A stretch of DNA of 64,000 nucleotides from Acidimicrobiaceae bacterium (lineage in GTDB: Bacteria > Actinomycetota > Acidimicrobiia > Acidimicrobiales > Aldehydirespiratoraceae). This document shows positions 1 through 8,446 of this stretch, in pieces (the stretch's first letter is position 1; each line of letters opens with the position of its first letter). The notes under the pieces were generated by a model. That model was not told the origin of the DNA. It ran no database searches and saw nothing but the letters and a program-made list of their open reading frames with translations. The DNA is taken from NCBI GenBank assembly GCA_009837445.1, contig VXTM01000009.1, positions 62,001-126,000 of the forward strand, in the 5' to 3' direction. Position numbers and translations under genes: made by a program.

Positions 1-16
1 CGTCATCCATGGTCTG

Positions 17-166
17 TCACTCTTCGTCGGTGCCGGCGCTGTCGATCGTGCCGGCCCGGGCCCGGCGCATTAGCCGCTGACCTCGAAGCCGGAGGGTCAC
101 GGTGTAGACCGCGATCGCGGCCACCGTCACGCCCCAGGCGCTCAACACGAAGGCGGCGTGGCTCAT
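17..166 (-). CDS. ccmD: CcmD-like cytochrome c maturation membrane protein
   Basis: A 49-residue protein with one N-terminal membrane helix (about residues 4-23) followed by a basic stretch (RLRGQRLMRRAR), the usual shape of CcmD, which holds heme-loaded CcmE at the CcmABC transporter. The ATG overlaps the ccmC stop by 4 bp (ATGA), showing translational coupling. CcmD proteins are short and poorly conserved, so the call rests mostly on size, topology and position after ccmC. On the same strand an ATG at 10-8 lies 6 nt past the ccmD stop and probably starts the next gene (ccmE would be expected), but it leaves the window after ten bases. Confidence 0.75.
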   Translation of the reverse strand: MSHAAFVLSAWGVTVAAIAVYTVTLRLRGQRLMRRARAGTIDSAGTDEE

Positions 167-933
167 CGGCCGGCCTCCGCCCGCCGGGCCCGGACCGCCT
201 GATGGATGTCGCGGTCGGCCAGTTGACGTTCCAGCCAGCCGATGCGGAAGCGATGCATCACCATCCACCAGATGGCCATCGCGGCCACGACGAACGCCAG
301 GACCAGCGTGAGCAGGGTCAGATCCTCGAGCCTGCCTTCGGTGAGCGAGGACTGCTGGTGCAGGGTGCGGTTGGCCCACCAGTTGACCGAGCGGTTGACG
401 ATTCCGATGTTGACCGCGCCGACCAGCCCGACCACCGCGGCCCGGGTGGCGACCGAGCCGGCGGTCCCGCCGAGGGCCCGCACCGACAGGTACCCGACCA
501 TCACCAGGAACAGGATGAGGGTGGTCACGAGGCGCACATCGCCCCACTCCCAGTAGGTGCCCCAGGTGGGCCGGCCCCAGAGCATTCCCGTCACCAGCGT
601 GAGGCCGCACAGCAGCACCGCGACCTCCGCTCCGGCGTGGGCGGTGATGTCCCACCACTCCGAGCGCCGCCACAGCCACATGACCGAGCCCAGCGCGGTG
701 AGCCCGAAGGCGGCGTAGGCCCCCAGCGCCGACGGCACGTGCACGAAGATGATGCGCACCGTGTCGCCCTGCACATCATCGGCCGGCACGACCAGCAAAC
801 CCAGTGCCGCCACGCCGGCAAAACCGGCCAGGGTCGCCGCTCCGAGCCAGAAGGTGAAGCGGGATCCGGTGCGAGCGGGGCCGTCCAGATACCCGGCCAG
901 GCGCTTGGGATCGCCGGTTCCGGCGCGGCTCAT
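163..933 (-). CDS. ccmC: Cytochrome c biogenesis heme-handling protein CcmC
   Basis: A 256-residue polytopic membrane protein with about six helices. It carries the tryptophan-rich periplasmic segment of the heme-handling protein family (WGTYWEWGD, just past mid-protein), preceded by a conserved His in the FVHVPSA segment, both features of CcmC. In System I cytochrome c maturation CcmC presents heme to CcmE. The ATG is at 933; an in-frame upstream extension exists but lies inside ccmB. The ATG overlaps the ccmB stop (ATGA) and the stop overlaps ccmD, so the four ccm genes form one operon. System I is less usual than the ResBC type in Actinobacteria, which is a mild taxonomic clue. Confidence 0.93.
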   Translation of the reverse strand: MSRAGTGDPKRLAGYLDGPARTGSRFTFWLGAATLAGFAGVAALGLLVVPADDVQGDTVRIIFVHVPSALGAYAAFGLTALGSVMWLWRRSEWWDITAHAGAEVAVLLCGLTLVTGMLWGRPTWGTYWEWGDVRLVTTLILFLVMVGYLSVRALGGTAGSVATRAAVVGLVGAVNIGIVNRSVNWWANRTLHQQSSLTEGRLEDLTLLTLVLAFVVAAMAIWWMVMHRFRIGWLERQLADRDIHQAVRARRAEAGR

Positions 934-1658
934 GCTTCCTCCATCAGGGGACCGTATGCGACCGCCCCCAACGCCACGTTGACGACGGTGAATCCGGCCA
1001 GCAGGCCGACCCACGACCAGCCGTTGACCGCGGCCTTGCCCAGCGCATCCTCGAATGCCCGCGTCGCGGCGATCAGCACCGGCGCCACCACCGGCAACAG
1101 CAGGATCGGCAGGACCGTCTGATGGGCTCGCACTCCTGCTACCACAGCACCGAGCAGGCTACCGGCGGCTGCCAGCCCGGCCGTCGCGGCCAGCGAGGCC
1201 ACCACGGCCAGCGGCAGCGACTCGATCTCGGCCCCGTACAGGAGCACCACGCCGGGCAGCAGCACCGCGACCACCGCCAACAGTTGCACGGCTACAGCCA
1301 AGGCCTTTCCGCCGAAGGCGGCCGCAGGGGCCATACCGCTCAGCAAGAGCATCCGGCCGGCGCCGTCGATCGACTCGACCGCCACCGAGCGCTGCACCGC
1401 CACCACGGTGGCGAACAGCACCGTCATCCACAGCAGACCCGGGGTGGCCAGCTCAAGGGTCGGCCGGTTGGCGTTGAGCGCGAACCCGAAGAGCACCAGC
1501 ACCAGCAGCGCGAACGGCAGGACCTGTCCCAGCGTGGTCCGGGCCCGCCATTCGATCCGCAGATCCTTGGCTGCGATCAGCCCGATGTCGCCCGCGAGCA
1601 GGCGCAGGTCACGCCACATGAGACCCATAGGGCGCAGCCGCGGTGCGCGCTCGCTCAC
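930..1658 (-). CDS. ccmB: Heme exporter permease CcmB
   Basis: A 242-residue integral membrane protein with about six hydrophobic helices after a short cytoplasmic start. It contains the CcmB-type segment LIAAKDLRIEWRAR near the N-terminus and the late motif LPILLLPVVAPVLIAATRA. CcmB is the membrane subunit of the CcmAB ATPase that releases holo-CcmE. I chose the GTG at 1658 because it overlaps the ccmA stop by 4 bp (GTGA); an ATG at 1628 would give 232 residues. In the same frame an open but gene-like-free extension runs back through ccmA and was not used. Confidence 0.9.
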   Translation of the reverse strand: MSERAPRLRPMGLMWRDLRLLAGDIGLIAAKDLRIEWRARTTLGQVLPFALLVLVLFGFALNANRPTLELATPGLLWMTVLFATVVAVQRSVAVESIDGAGRMLLLSGMAPAAAFGGKALAVAVQLLAVVAVLLPGVVLLYGAEIESLPLAVVASLAATAGLAAAGSLLGAVVAGVRAHQTVLPILLLPVVAPVLIAATRAFEDALGKAAVNGWSWVGLLAGFTVVNVALGAVAYGPLMEEA

Positions 1659-2299
1659 ACCGCATCGGCGCCCACCGTTCCTCCCGCCATGGTCACGGTG
1701 CGGGTGGCCAGATCGTCGGCCGGGCCGGTCTCGTGAGAGGCCAGCACCACCGCGGCCCCCGCGGAGGCCGCCTCCGACATCAGATCGCTCACCAGCTCGC
1801 GGCCATCGCCGTCCAGCCCGGCGTGGGGCTCGTCCAGCAGCCACAGCTCGGGACGCCGCACCACGATCGCGGCCAGCGCCACCCGGCGCCGCTGGCCGGC
1901 CGACAGCCGCGTCGACGGAACGGCCCACAGCCTCTCTGGCACTCCCAGACGCCCGAGGGCGCCCGGAACGACGGCCGCATCCACCCGGGAGGCCCGGGCC
2001 CAGAGATCGAGATTCTCGGCCGGGCTCAGCTCGCCGTAGAGGGCGGTGTCGTGGCCCAGCAGCCCCACCCGGCGGCGCACCGCGGCCCGATCGGCACCGA
2101 GGTCGCACCCGAGCACCTCGCCCCGTCCCTCCGACAGCGGCAGCAAGCCGGCGCACAGGTGCAGCAGTGTGGATTTGCCTGCGCCGTTGGGTCCCCGCAC
2201 CAGCACCACCTCGCCGGGGTCGACGCTGAGGTCGGCCCCGGCCAGCGCCGGGAAACGCCCCAGCAGCACGACCGCGCCCTCGAGGCGCACCGCGCTCAC
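1655..2299 (-). CDS. ccmA: Heme exporter ATP-binding protein CcmA
   Basis: A 214-residue ABC ATPase with Walker A GPNGAGKST (36-44), Q-loop region replaced by LGHDTALY (81-88), signature LSAGQ (132-136), Walker B LWLLDEP (152-158) and H-loop His189. The length and the LSAGQRRR signature suit CcmA, and the following ccmB, ccmC and ccmD make the assignment firm. It energises release of holo-CcmE for cytochrome c assembly. The start is GTG at 2299. It is the first gene of the operon; the 217 bp upstream hold no gene but include the dispersed repeat at 2408-2452. Confidence 0.93.
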   Translation of the reverse strand: MSAVRLEGAVVLLGRFPALAGADLSVDPGEVVLVRGPNGAGKSTLLHLCAGLLPLSEGRGEVLGCDLGADRAAVRRRVGLLGHDTALYGELSPAENLDLWARASRVDAAVVPGALGRLGVPERLWAVPSTRLSAGQRRRVALAAIVVRRPELWLLDEPHAGLDGDGRELVSDLMSEAASAGAAVVLASHETGPADDLATRTVTMAGGTVGADAV

Positions 2300-2407
2300 G
2301 GCGCGTCCGGCAGGTGCGATACAGCCGCGGAGGCCCGGGTCATGCCTCCAGCGTAAGAGGCCGAGCGGAGAGCCCGAGGGTCAGAGTGATTTCACGGAAC
2401 CGAGCGA

Positions 2408-2452
2408 GGCCGTGGCCCGAGCGGCCCGTGAGCGCAGCGAACATGAGCGGGA
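2408..2452. repeat. 45-bp dispersed intergenic repeat, copy 1
   Basis: A 45-bp stretch beginning GGCCGTGGCCCGAGCGGCCC recurs at 10101-10145 with a single mismatch (T/A at the 36th base). Both copies lie in gene-free gaps (here between ccmA and the inositol-phosphate synthase). Short matches (AGGCCGAGCGGAGA) flank this copy at about 2359 and 2459. The function is unknown; a dispersed intergenic element is the simplest reading. The rest of the 2300-2516 gap holds no gene that I can support. Confidence 0.7.
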
Positions 2453-2516
2453 CTTCCAGAGGCCGAGCGGAGACCGAAGGTCGGCCTGCTGCCAGCCGAG
2501 TCCTGGCCAGGGGACC

Positions 2517-3872
2517 TCAGCCGGCTTCGCTGTGGGTCACTGGCTCCTCGCCCATCCACTCCCGCAGCGTGTTCTTGAGCTTGGTCTGCTGGATGAACAG
2601 ATCGTGCTCCACGTCGGCCTCGCCTGAGGGCTGGGGCGCCTTGAAGTAGAAGCTCAGCCACTCCTGCACGCCGGACTCGCCGGCCCGGGCGGCCAGGTCC
2701 ATGAACAGGGCCAGGTCGAGCACGATGGGTGCGGCCAGGATCGAGTCGCGGCACAGGAAGTCGACCTTGATCTGCATCGGGTAGCCCAGCCAGCCGAAGA
2801 TGTCGATGTTGTCCCAGCCCTCCTTGTTGTCGCCCCGGGGCGGGTAGTAGTTGATCCGCACCACATGGTGGATCTCGTCGTAGAGGTCGGGGTAGAGCTC
2901 GGGCTGCAAGATCGTGCCCAGCACGCCCAGCTTGGAGACCTCCTTGGTCTTGAAGTTCTCCGGGGCGTCGAGCACCTCACCGTCCCGGTTGCCGAGGATG
3001 TTGGTGGAGTACCAGCCGTTCAGGCCCAGCATCCTCGCCTTGAGGCCGGGCGCGATAAGTGTCTTCATCAGGGTCTGGCCCGTCTTGAAGTCCTTGCCCG
3101 CCACCGGGACGCCCCGCAGCCGCGACAGCTCCTCCATGCACGGCAGGTCCACGGTGAGGTTGGGGGCGCCGTTGGCGAAGGGCACGTCGCTCTGCAGCGC
3201 CGCGTAGGCGTAGATCTGGCTGGGGGCGATGGCGTCGTCGTCAGCCTTGAGCCCGGCCTCGAACGACTCGACCGACTCGTGCACGGCCGAGGGCTCCGAG
3301 AACGCCTCGGTCGAGCCGCACCACACCATCACCAGCCGGTCGCAGCCGTGGGTGCTGCGGAAGTTCTCGATGTCGTCCATCAGGGCCTGGGCCTGGTCCC
3401 ACTTGGACACCGACGGCTTCACCCGGACCCCGTCGAGGCGGCTCACCCAGCGCCGGTCGAACACCGCATCCATGGCGACCACGCTCTCGAGCTCGGCCGA
3501 GATGGCCCCCAGCTCCCGCTCCTCGAGCACGCCGCAGGTGCGGGCCGCCTCCAGCACGTTGGCCGACAGCGGATCCCAGCCGCCGAAGACGAGGTCATCG
3601 AGTCCGGCCAGCGGCACGAAGTCCCTGATTGGGGGGTTGCGGTTCTCGGTCTTGGTGCCGAGCCGGATGTGGGCCATCTGGCTGATGGAGCCGATGGGCG
3701 GGTTCAGGCCCCGGCGGGCCGCGATCACGCCGGCGACGAAGGTGGAGGCCACCGCGCCCATGCCCGGGGTGAGAACCCCCAGCGAGCCCTTCGCGGGAGC
3801 GATCTGGCGGGCAGTGGCCGGTCTGGGAGGCTCGCTCGGGGCGCCCTCTTGGGTCGGGACATCAACAGTCAT
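2517..3872 (-). CDS. ino1: Inositol-3-phosphate synthase
   Basis: A 451-residue myo-inositol-1-phosphate synthase that converts glucose 6-phosphate to inositol 3-phosphate with NAD. The family motifs GKDFKTGQT and LNGWYSTNILGNRDG are present, as is the N-terminal glycine-rich segment (VLTPGMGAVAST) of the NAD fold, and the length is that of the larger-type enzyme. In Actinobacteria inositol feeds phosphatidylinositol and mycothiol. I chose ATG at 3872; a TTG two codons upstream is also open. The gene is divergent from a LysR regulator across 63 bp of AT-rich DNA, so that regulator may control it. Confidence 0.93.
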   Translation of the reverse strand: MTVDVPTQEGAPSEPPRPATARQIAPAKGSLGVLTPGMGAVASTFVAGVIAARRGLNPPIGSISQMAHIRLGTKTENRNPPIRDFVPLAGLDDLVFGGWDPLSANVLEAARTCGVLEERELGAISAELESVVAMDAVFDRRWVSRLDGVRVKPSVSKWDQAQALMDDIENFRSTHGCDRLVMVWCGSTEAFSEPSAVHESVESFEAGLKADDDAIAPSQIYAYAALQSDVPFANGAPNLTVDLPCMEELSRLRGVPVAGKDFKTGQTLMKTLIAPGLKARMLGLNGWYSTNILGNRDGEVLDAPENFKTKEVSKLGVLGTILQPELYPDLYDEIHHVVRINYYPPRGDNKEGWDNIDIFGWLGYPMQIKVDFLCRDSILAAPIVLDLALFMDLAARAGESGVQEWLSFYFKAPQPSGEADVEHDLFIQQTKLKNTLREWMGEEPVTHSEAG

Positions 3873-3935
3873 GGGCAATAGATTAACCAGTGCTGAGCAT
3901 CTTGTACTAATAGTGAAGAAATACTTAAGTATTAT
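3873..3935. promoter_or_regulatory. Divergent ino1/lysR promoter region with 14-bp palindrome
   Basis: This 63-bp gap between two divergent starts is strikingly AT-rich for the region. It holds the perfect 14-bp palindrome AATACTTAAGTATT at 3920-3933, immediately before the GTG start of the LysR gene. LysR-type regulators commonly bind such dyads between their own gene and the target. The palindrome is seen directly; its role as operator is inference. Confidence 0.65.
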
Positions 3936-4811
3936 GTGGCTGTGATCGCTCCTCTACCTGATCTGTCGATCAGACAACTCGAATACCTGGTGGCTGTGGC
4001 CGATTCGGACACGTTCGCGCTGGCCGCAGAGCAAGTGGGTGTGAGCCCGTCGGCCCTGTCCCAGGGGCTGGCCGAGTTGGAGCGCCGTGTCGGTGTTCCG
4101 CTGTTCGATCGGGAGGGCCGGCGCCGGGTGCTGCGACCGGACACCAGACCGGTGCTGGAACACGCCCGCCAGGTGGTGGCCCTCACCGCCGACCTCACCG
4201 ACTGGGCACAGCGGATCCGCTCCGGCGACCACGGCCAGCTGCGGTTGGGCATGATCGACGCCTGCGCGGTACAGCATCACGGCGAGGCGCTGCGCCGCTT
4301 CCGGGCCGAGCATCCGGACCTGCGCATCCATCTGCGGGTCGGGCCATCGGGCGGGCTGCTGCGCGAGCTCGTGGACGGGTCTCTGGACCTGGCTGTGTGC
4401 GTCGAGCCCCCCGAGCCCGTCAGGGGCGTGCAAACCGAGCCGCTGCTCAGCGAGGACCTTGCCGTTTATGCGCCCGACGGGCGCCGGCAGCCGGGCCCCA
4501 GCGCCGGTTGGGGACCGTGGGTGCTGTTCCCCCGGGACGCCCACACCCGCGCCGTGACCGAGGCGGCCCTGCGCCGGCGGGGGGCGCCGCTCGAGGTCGT
4601 GGCCGAGTCTCACCAGCCCGAGGTGCTGTGCGAGATGGTGAGGCTGGGCCTGGGGTGGTCGGTGCTTCCCGTGGCCCAGGCCGAGTGGGGGGACAATCCG
4701 CTGACCGGCTGCCAGGTCCTGGCCCGCCGCCGTCTTGTGGCCGCCCGCCGCCGCGGCGCGGCCCCCCATCCCGCCGGAGTGCTGCTGGAGCAGGCGCTGC
4801 GCAACTGCTGA
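3936..4811 (+). CDS. LysR-family transcriptional regulator
   Basis: A 291-residue LTTR. The N-terminal winged helix-turn-helix (about residues 10-68) has the family pattern IRQLEYLVAVADSDTFALAA...SALSQGLAELERRVG, followed by a linker helix and a periplasmic-binding-like effector domain from about residue 93. The start is GTG at 3936; a second GTG at 3942 is possible. It is transcribed away from ino1 across a palindromic promoter, so ino1 control and autoregulation are likely (inference). Its effector is not evident. It ends 3 bp before the stop of the convergent downstream gene. Confidence 0.9.
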   Translation: MAVIAPLPDLSIRQLEYLVAVADSDTFALAAEQVGVSPSALSQGLAELERRVGVPLFDREGRRRVLRPDTRPVLEHARQVVALTADLTDWAQRIRSGDHGQLRLGMIDACAVQHHGEALRRFRAEHPDLRIHLRVGPSGGLLRELVDGSLDLAVCVEPPEPVRGVQTEPLLSEDLAVYAPDGRRQPGPSAGWGPWVLFPRDAHTRAVTEAALRRRGAPLEVVAESHQPEVLCEMVRLGLGWSVLPVAQAEWGDNPLTGCQVLARRRLVAARRRGAAPHPAGVLLEQALRNC

Positions 4812-4814
4812 GGG

Positions 4815-6926
4815 TCACTCGAGCGGTGGAATCGGGGCGATGAACCATCGAAGCGGGTAACTCGTGAAGTCCTGGTTCTCCTCCATGAGCGCCAGCACGA
4901 AGTCGGCGCCGACGGCCAACTCCACGGCCACGGCTCTCTCTCCCTGGTACTCGTCCGTGATTCCGAAGGCCTCGGCTGTGCTCTGCCACCCCCACTGCGC
5001 GCCGTCGGCTGACCAGCCGACGAGGGTTCGATCGTTGTGCTGATCTTCCTCGTCAACCCAGTGCCGCGTGGCTACAGTCGCCAGGCCTGCTGGCCCCGCA
5101 GCCATCTCCTCGAGACGCTTGCCCGGGCCTAGGCCCTCGAAGACCCTCTCGATTCTGGGTGTGTCGCCGATACGGAGGGAGGTGATGGCGAGTCCTCCCT
5201 CGTAGGCCCAGGCCCTGCCCCAGACTGTGCCGTCAGCCGCGACCCCGCCGAGGGGCTGAAAGGCGGCGAACGGCTCGAGAACGGTGAACGAGACGGCGAA
5301 CGACGGTGGGGATGCGACGACAGGGGTCTTACGCCAGTGATGTCCGTCGGACGAATCGGCTATCGCGCTTGCTGTTCCAACGACATGCAGCAGGAACCCG
5401 CCCGGTGTTGCCAGCGAAGAGAAGGGCCAGCCTTGAAGGTCCCCGCCGGGCGTCAGCCCGGACCTATCACCAACGAAGACGCGCGTGGTGACAAAATCCG
5501 CGATGCCGAAGGGGTGGAGCCCGAAGCCGGTCGGGCGCTCCTGCGCGAGCATCTCAATCTGGGCAACCTGCGCCCTGAGCACGGCCTGTTGATCCTCCGT
5601 CAGGTCCAACTCGTCGACCGTGATCTCCAGAGAGGCGACGCCGGGCAACTCGTCAAGGACCTCGATCACGGTCCACAACACGTCGTAGTACCGCAACACG
5701 TCATAGTCGTCCTGATTGACGACACCGTCAGGATCGACGGCAGCAAAGGGATCGAGTAGCGCCTCTACTACTTCGGCGGCGATCTGATCTTCGAGATCGG
5801 GGGTCAATGCGAGACATCGCAATACCGAGTCTTCGGTGCGCGGCCAGCACTCTGCCAACCGGCCGTCGTCTATGAGTCCCCGATCAGCCAGCAGCGAACT
5901 CCAATCGAGGGATCGATAGAGGAACACTGGCACGACGATGCACTCGCCCGACACGAGCAGCGCCGACGCGAGAAAGCCCCCCTCAATGACGTGGGGCGTT
6001 CCCGGCCCCATATCGAGCGCCACCTCGGTCCAGTGAACTCCGTCGTCGTCTGAGGCGAACACCCGAGGCTCTCGAGCGTCCGGAATCGAGGTAGACAGGA
6101 TCGACGCCACCCCGTTCGCGTCCTCCCGTTCCGTCTCCTCCTCAGGGTCGTATCCGACGACTGTCCAGGTGCTGCCGGATCCCCGGACCAACAAGGCCAG
6201 GATGTCCTCCGGCATCGGCAGCTCGGTCCAAGCGCTCCCGTCCGACGTGAAGAAGTACCGCCTGGCGCCCCCGTCACGTACTCTCGCCAGAACCCGCCCG
6301 TCGCCCGACGATTCGAGCGAGATGCGCGCGACGCCGCCGACGCTGGTTCCCTCGAGTCGCAGTCGGGGTTCGAGTCCAAGGGTCTCCTGGGGACCAGCGG
6401 CTATCTCCGTCCACCGCAGCCGAGGACCGGTCGACAGTTCCTCGGCGGTCGGGCTCTCGCCCGTCGTCGGGTCGCGCGGCTGCACGAGCCAATCGGAGAG
6501 CGACGGCAATCCATCAGACCCCGGATCGGAAAACGACGGCGATTCCGTGGGTGTCGGTTCGGACGTCGCGCAGTCGAGATCCCCGCCGTACAGAGGCTCC
6601 GCGCCCTCGGCAGCGCCGATCTCCGCGGTGCCCGTGTTGGTGCCGTCGGCGTCGTTCGGCAGTTCTGCGCCCTCGGCAGCGCTGATCTCCTCGGTGCCTG
6701 CGTCGGCGGCGTCGGTGTCGTTCGGCATTTCGGTGACATTGGCAGCGCTGAACTGCGCGGCGGGGTCTGAGTCGCTTGTGTCGCTGCCGTCACTGTCGGT
6801 GAGCACCACTACTCCTGCGACTGCGACCGAGAGGACTCCCGCGGCGGCCACCGCCAAGGCCGGCCATCGACGCCGCCTGCCGGGTGAGCGTCCGGACGGG
6901 CCGGCAGGTCCGCGCTCGTCACCCAT
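4815..6926 (-). CDS. Membrane-anchored exported protein with Asp-box-like repeats
   Basis: A 703-residue protein of unknown function. A basic cytoplasmic N-terminus (PGRRRRW) is followed by one membrane helix (about residues 23-44). A low-complexity acidic linker comes next, with two imperfect repeats of an AAEGAELPNDADGTNTGT-like unit. The extracytoplasmic body contains at least four S-x-D-G-x-x-W motifs (SDGSAW, DDDGVHW, SSDGHHW, SADGAQW) like the Asp-box/BNR turns of sialidase-type beta-propellers. No catalytic signature was found. ATG at 6926 is used; GTG at 6929 also fits. A 26-bp near-copy of its 3' end lies upstream at 7019-7044. Confidence 0.8.
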   Translation of the reverse strand: MGDERGPAGPSGRSPGRRRRWPALAVAAAGVLSVAVAGVVVLTDSDGSDTSDSDPAAQFSAANVTEMPNDTDAADAGTEEISAAEGAELPNDADGTNTGTAEIGAAEGAEPLYGGDLDCATSEPTPTESPSFSDPGSDGLPSLSDWLVQPRDPTTGESPTAEELSTGPRLRWTEIAAGPQETLGLEPRLRLEGTSVGGVARISLESSGDGRVLARVRDGGARRYFFTSDGSAWTELPMPEDILALLVRGSGSTWTVVGYDPEEETEREDANGVASILSTSIPDAREPRVFASDDDGVHWTEVALDMGPGTPHVIEGGFLASALLVSGECIVVPVFLYRSLDWSSLLADRGLIDDGRLAECWPRTEDSVLRCLALTPDLEDQIAAEVVEALLDPFAAVDPDGVVNQDDYDVLRYYDVLWTVIEVLDELPGVASLEITVDELDLTEDQQAVLRAQVAQIEMLAQERPTGFGLHPFGIADFVTTRVFVGDRSGLTPGGDLQGWPFSSLATPGGFLLHVVGTASAIADSSDGHHWRKTPVVASPPSFAVSFTVLEPFAAFQPLGGVAADGTVWGRAWAYEGGLAITSLRIGDTPRIERVFEGLGPGKRLEEMAAGPAGLATVATRHWVDEEDQHNDRTLVGWSADGAQWGWQSTAEAFGITDEYQGERAVAVELAVGADFVLALMEENQDFTSYPLRWFIAPIPPLE

Positions 6927-7018
6927 CACGACGTCGCCATGAGGAGCCGGACGTCATTGCCATCGCATCCTATGATGCGCAACCCCCCGCCTTTGTTGCA
7001 GCAAGGGTTGCTTCTGGA

Positions 7019-7044
7019 TGGAATCGGGGCGATGAACCACCGAA
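7019..7044 (-). repeat. Remnant copy of the 3' end of the Asp-box gene
   Basis: Twenty-five of 26 bases match 4827-4852, which encode the C-terminal residues RWFIAPIP of the preceding Asp-box protein. Here, on the same strand, they would encode RWFIAPIPS without any surrounding gene. This looks like the tail of a deleted tandem paralogue, or one half of a direct repeat flanking the gene. Confidence 0.6.
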
Positions 7045-7115
7045 CTATCGAGGCCGGGAGGTTCACCGATGGGCGCTAGGTTGACGCCGCAGTCCAGCCA
7101 CGAGAGGAGACCCGA

Positions 7116-7592
7116 ATGAGCAGTGCTGAGACGGCCTATGCAGTCGTGAAGCCCACCGAGGGATCCGAGCGGGGGCACGGGGACTGGTTCGAGATCACCC
7201 AGGACCAGATAAGCGCCTTCGCCGACTGCACCTGGGACCATCAGTTCATCCACATCGACGAGGAGCGGGCAAAGGCCGAGACGCCCTTCGGGGGCACCAT
7301 CGCCCACGGCTTCCTGACGCTGTCGATGCTCACCCACCTGATGCAGTCGGTCCCGGTGAACACCCCGAGGCTCGACGGCGTGGTCATGGGCATCAACTAC
7401 GGCCTCGACCGGGTGCGCTTCATCAGCCCCGTCAGCCGGGGCAAGCGGGTGCGGGCCCACGCCGTGGTCAAGTCGGTGGAGCTCAAGGCGGCTTCGGTCC
7501 AGACAGTGACCACGATCACCGTCGAGATCGAGGACGGGCCCAGGCCGGCGCTGGTGGCCGACTGGGTGACCAGAACGGTGTTCGACTCGTGA
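7116..7592 (+). CDS. MaoC-like (R)-specific enoyl-CoA hydratase
   Basis: A 158-residue single hot-dog-fold protein. The hydratase-2 signature is intact: Asp41 and His46 in the segment CTWDHQFIH, followed by PFGGTIAHGFLTLS. These correspond to the catalytic Asp/His pair of PhaJ-type hydratases. It would hydrate trans-2-enoyl-CoA to (R)-3-hydroxyacyl-CoA. A good ribosome binding site (GAGAGGAGA, 7102-7110) precedes the ATG. The following plus-strand genes are closely spaced (44 and 10 bp), so they may be co-transcribed. The natural substrate cannot be read from sequence. Confidence 0.88.
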   Translation: MSSAETAYAVVKPTEGSERGHGDWFEITQDQISAFADCTWDHQFIHIDEERAKAETPFGGTIAHGFLTLSMLTHLMQSVPVNTPRLDGVVMGINYGLDRVRFISPVSRGKRVRAHAVVKSVELKAASVQTVTTITVEIEDGPRPALVADWVTRTVFDS

Positions 7593-7635
7593 GCACTTCT
7601 AGCGCCACCGCGGCGCCCGAGACGGGGGAGGACTG

Positions 7636-8436
7636 ATGAACACGTACCCGGTGCGGGTCGGCAGCTGCCTGTTCACCATGGTCGACCCCGAACGGGGCCA
7701 CGAGGTCGCCTACAACCGCTGGTACGAGCGCGACCACTTCTACGCCGGTTGCCTGATCGGGCCGTGGCTGTTCGCGGGCCGCCGCTGGGTGGCCACCCGC
7801 GACCTCAAGGACCTGCGGTTCCCGGAGGACTCGCCGCTGGCAGTGCCGGTCGACGCGGGCTCCTACCTGGCCATCTACTGGGTCCACGAGGACCGCCACC
7901 GTGAGCACTTCGCGTGGGCCATCGACCAGGTGGTGGACCTGTACAAGGACGGCCGGGGCTTCGACAACCGGATCCACGCCCACACCGTGCTGATGCACAA
8001 GCCGTGGTCGCACTACCGCGACGACGATCCCGTGCCCATCGAACTGGCCCTCGACCACCCCTACCAGGGCCTGGCCGTAGTGGCCCTGGATCCGGCCGAG
8101 GGCACCGACCTCGACGGGCTCAACGCCCACCTGCGGGACGAGGCGCTGCCCGGGTTGATGGACGGTTCGGCCATCGCCTCGATGGTGTCGTGGAGCTACA
8201 TCGACCCGGCTGGCGGCGAGACCGAGCGCGCTCCCATGGACCTCGGCACCCCGGCAGGGCCGGCCGAGCGCCAGGTGCAGATGTTCTTCCTCGACGGCGA
8301 CCCCGCCGAGAGCTGGGACCGGTTCCGCGCCTACGCGGCCTCGCTGGCCGATGCCCGCACCGGCAATGTCGTGTTCGCGGCGCCGTTCCTGCCCACCATC
8401 GTCGGGACGGACACCTACACCGATCAGCTGTGGTAG
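7636..8436 (+). CDS. Conserved hypothetical protein, dimeric alpha/beta-barrel-like
   Basis: A 266-residue soluble protein that I do not recognise firmly. Two similar halves are suggested: the N-terminal half has an EthD/ferredoxin-like pattern (EVAYNRWYERDHFYAGCLIGP), and a second hydrophobic strand-rich unit starts near YQGLAVVALDP with a later helix rich in Arg/Asp. Such repeats are typical of dimeric alpha/beta barrel proteins. No signal peptide or membrane segment is present. It lies between the MaoC hydratase and a secreted hydrolase, on the same strand, and could be a small enzyme of the same acyl-CoA or aromatic pathway (inference). Confidence 0.7.
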   Translation: MNTYPVRVGSCLFTMVDPERGHEVAYNRWYERDHFYAGCLIGPWLFAGRRWVATRDLKDLRFPEDSPLAVPVDAGSYLAIYWVHEDRHREHFAWAIDQVVDLYKDGRGFDNRIHAHTVLMHKPWSHYRDDDPVPIELALDHPYQGLAVVALDPAEGTDLDGLNAHLRDEALPGLMDGSAIASMVSWSYIDPAGGETERAPMDLGTPAGPAERQVQMFFLDGDPAESWDRFRAYAASLADARTGNVVFAAPFLPTIVGTDTYTDQLW

Positions 8437-8446
8437 CTCGACGTTC

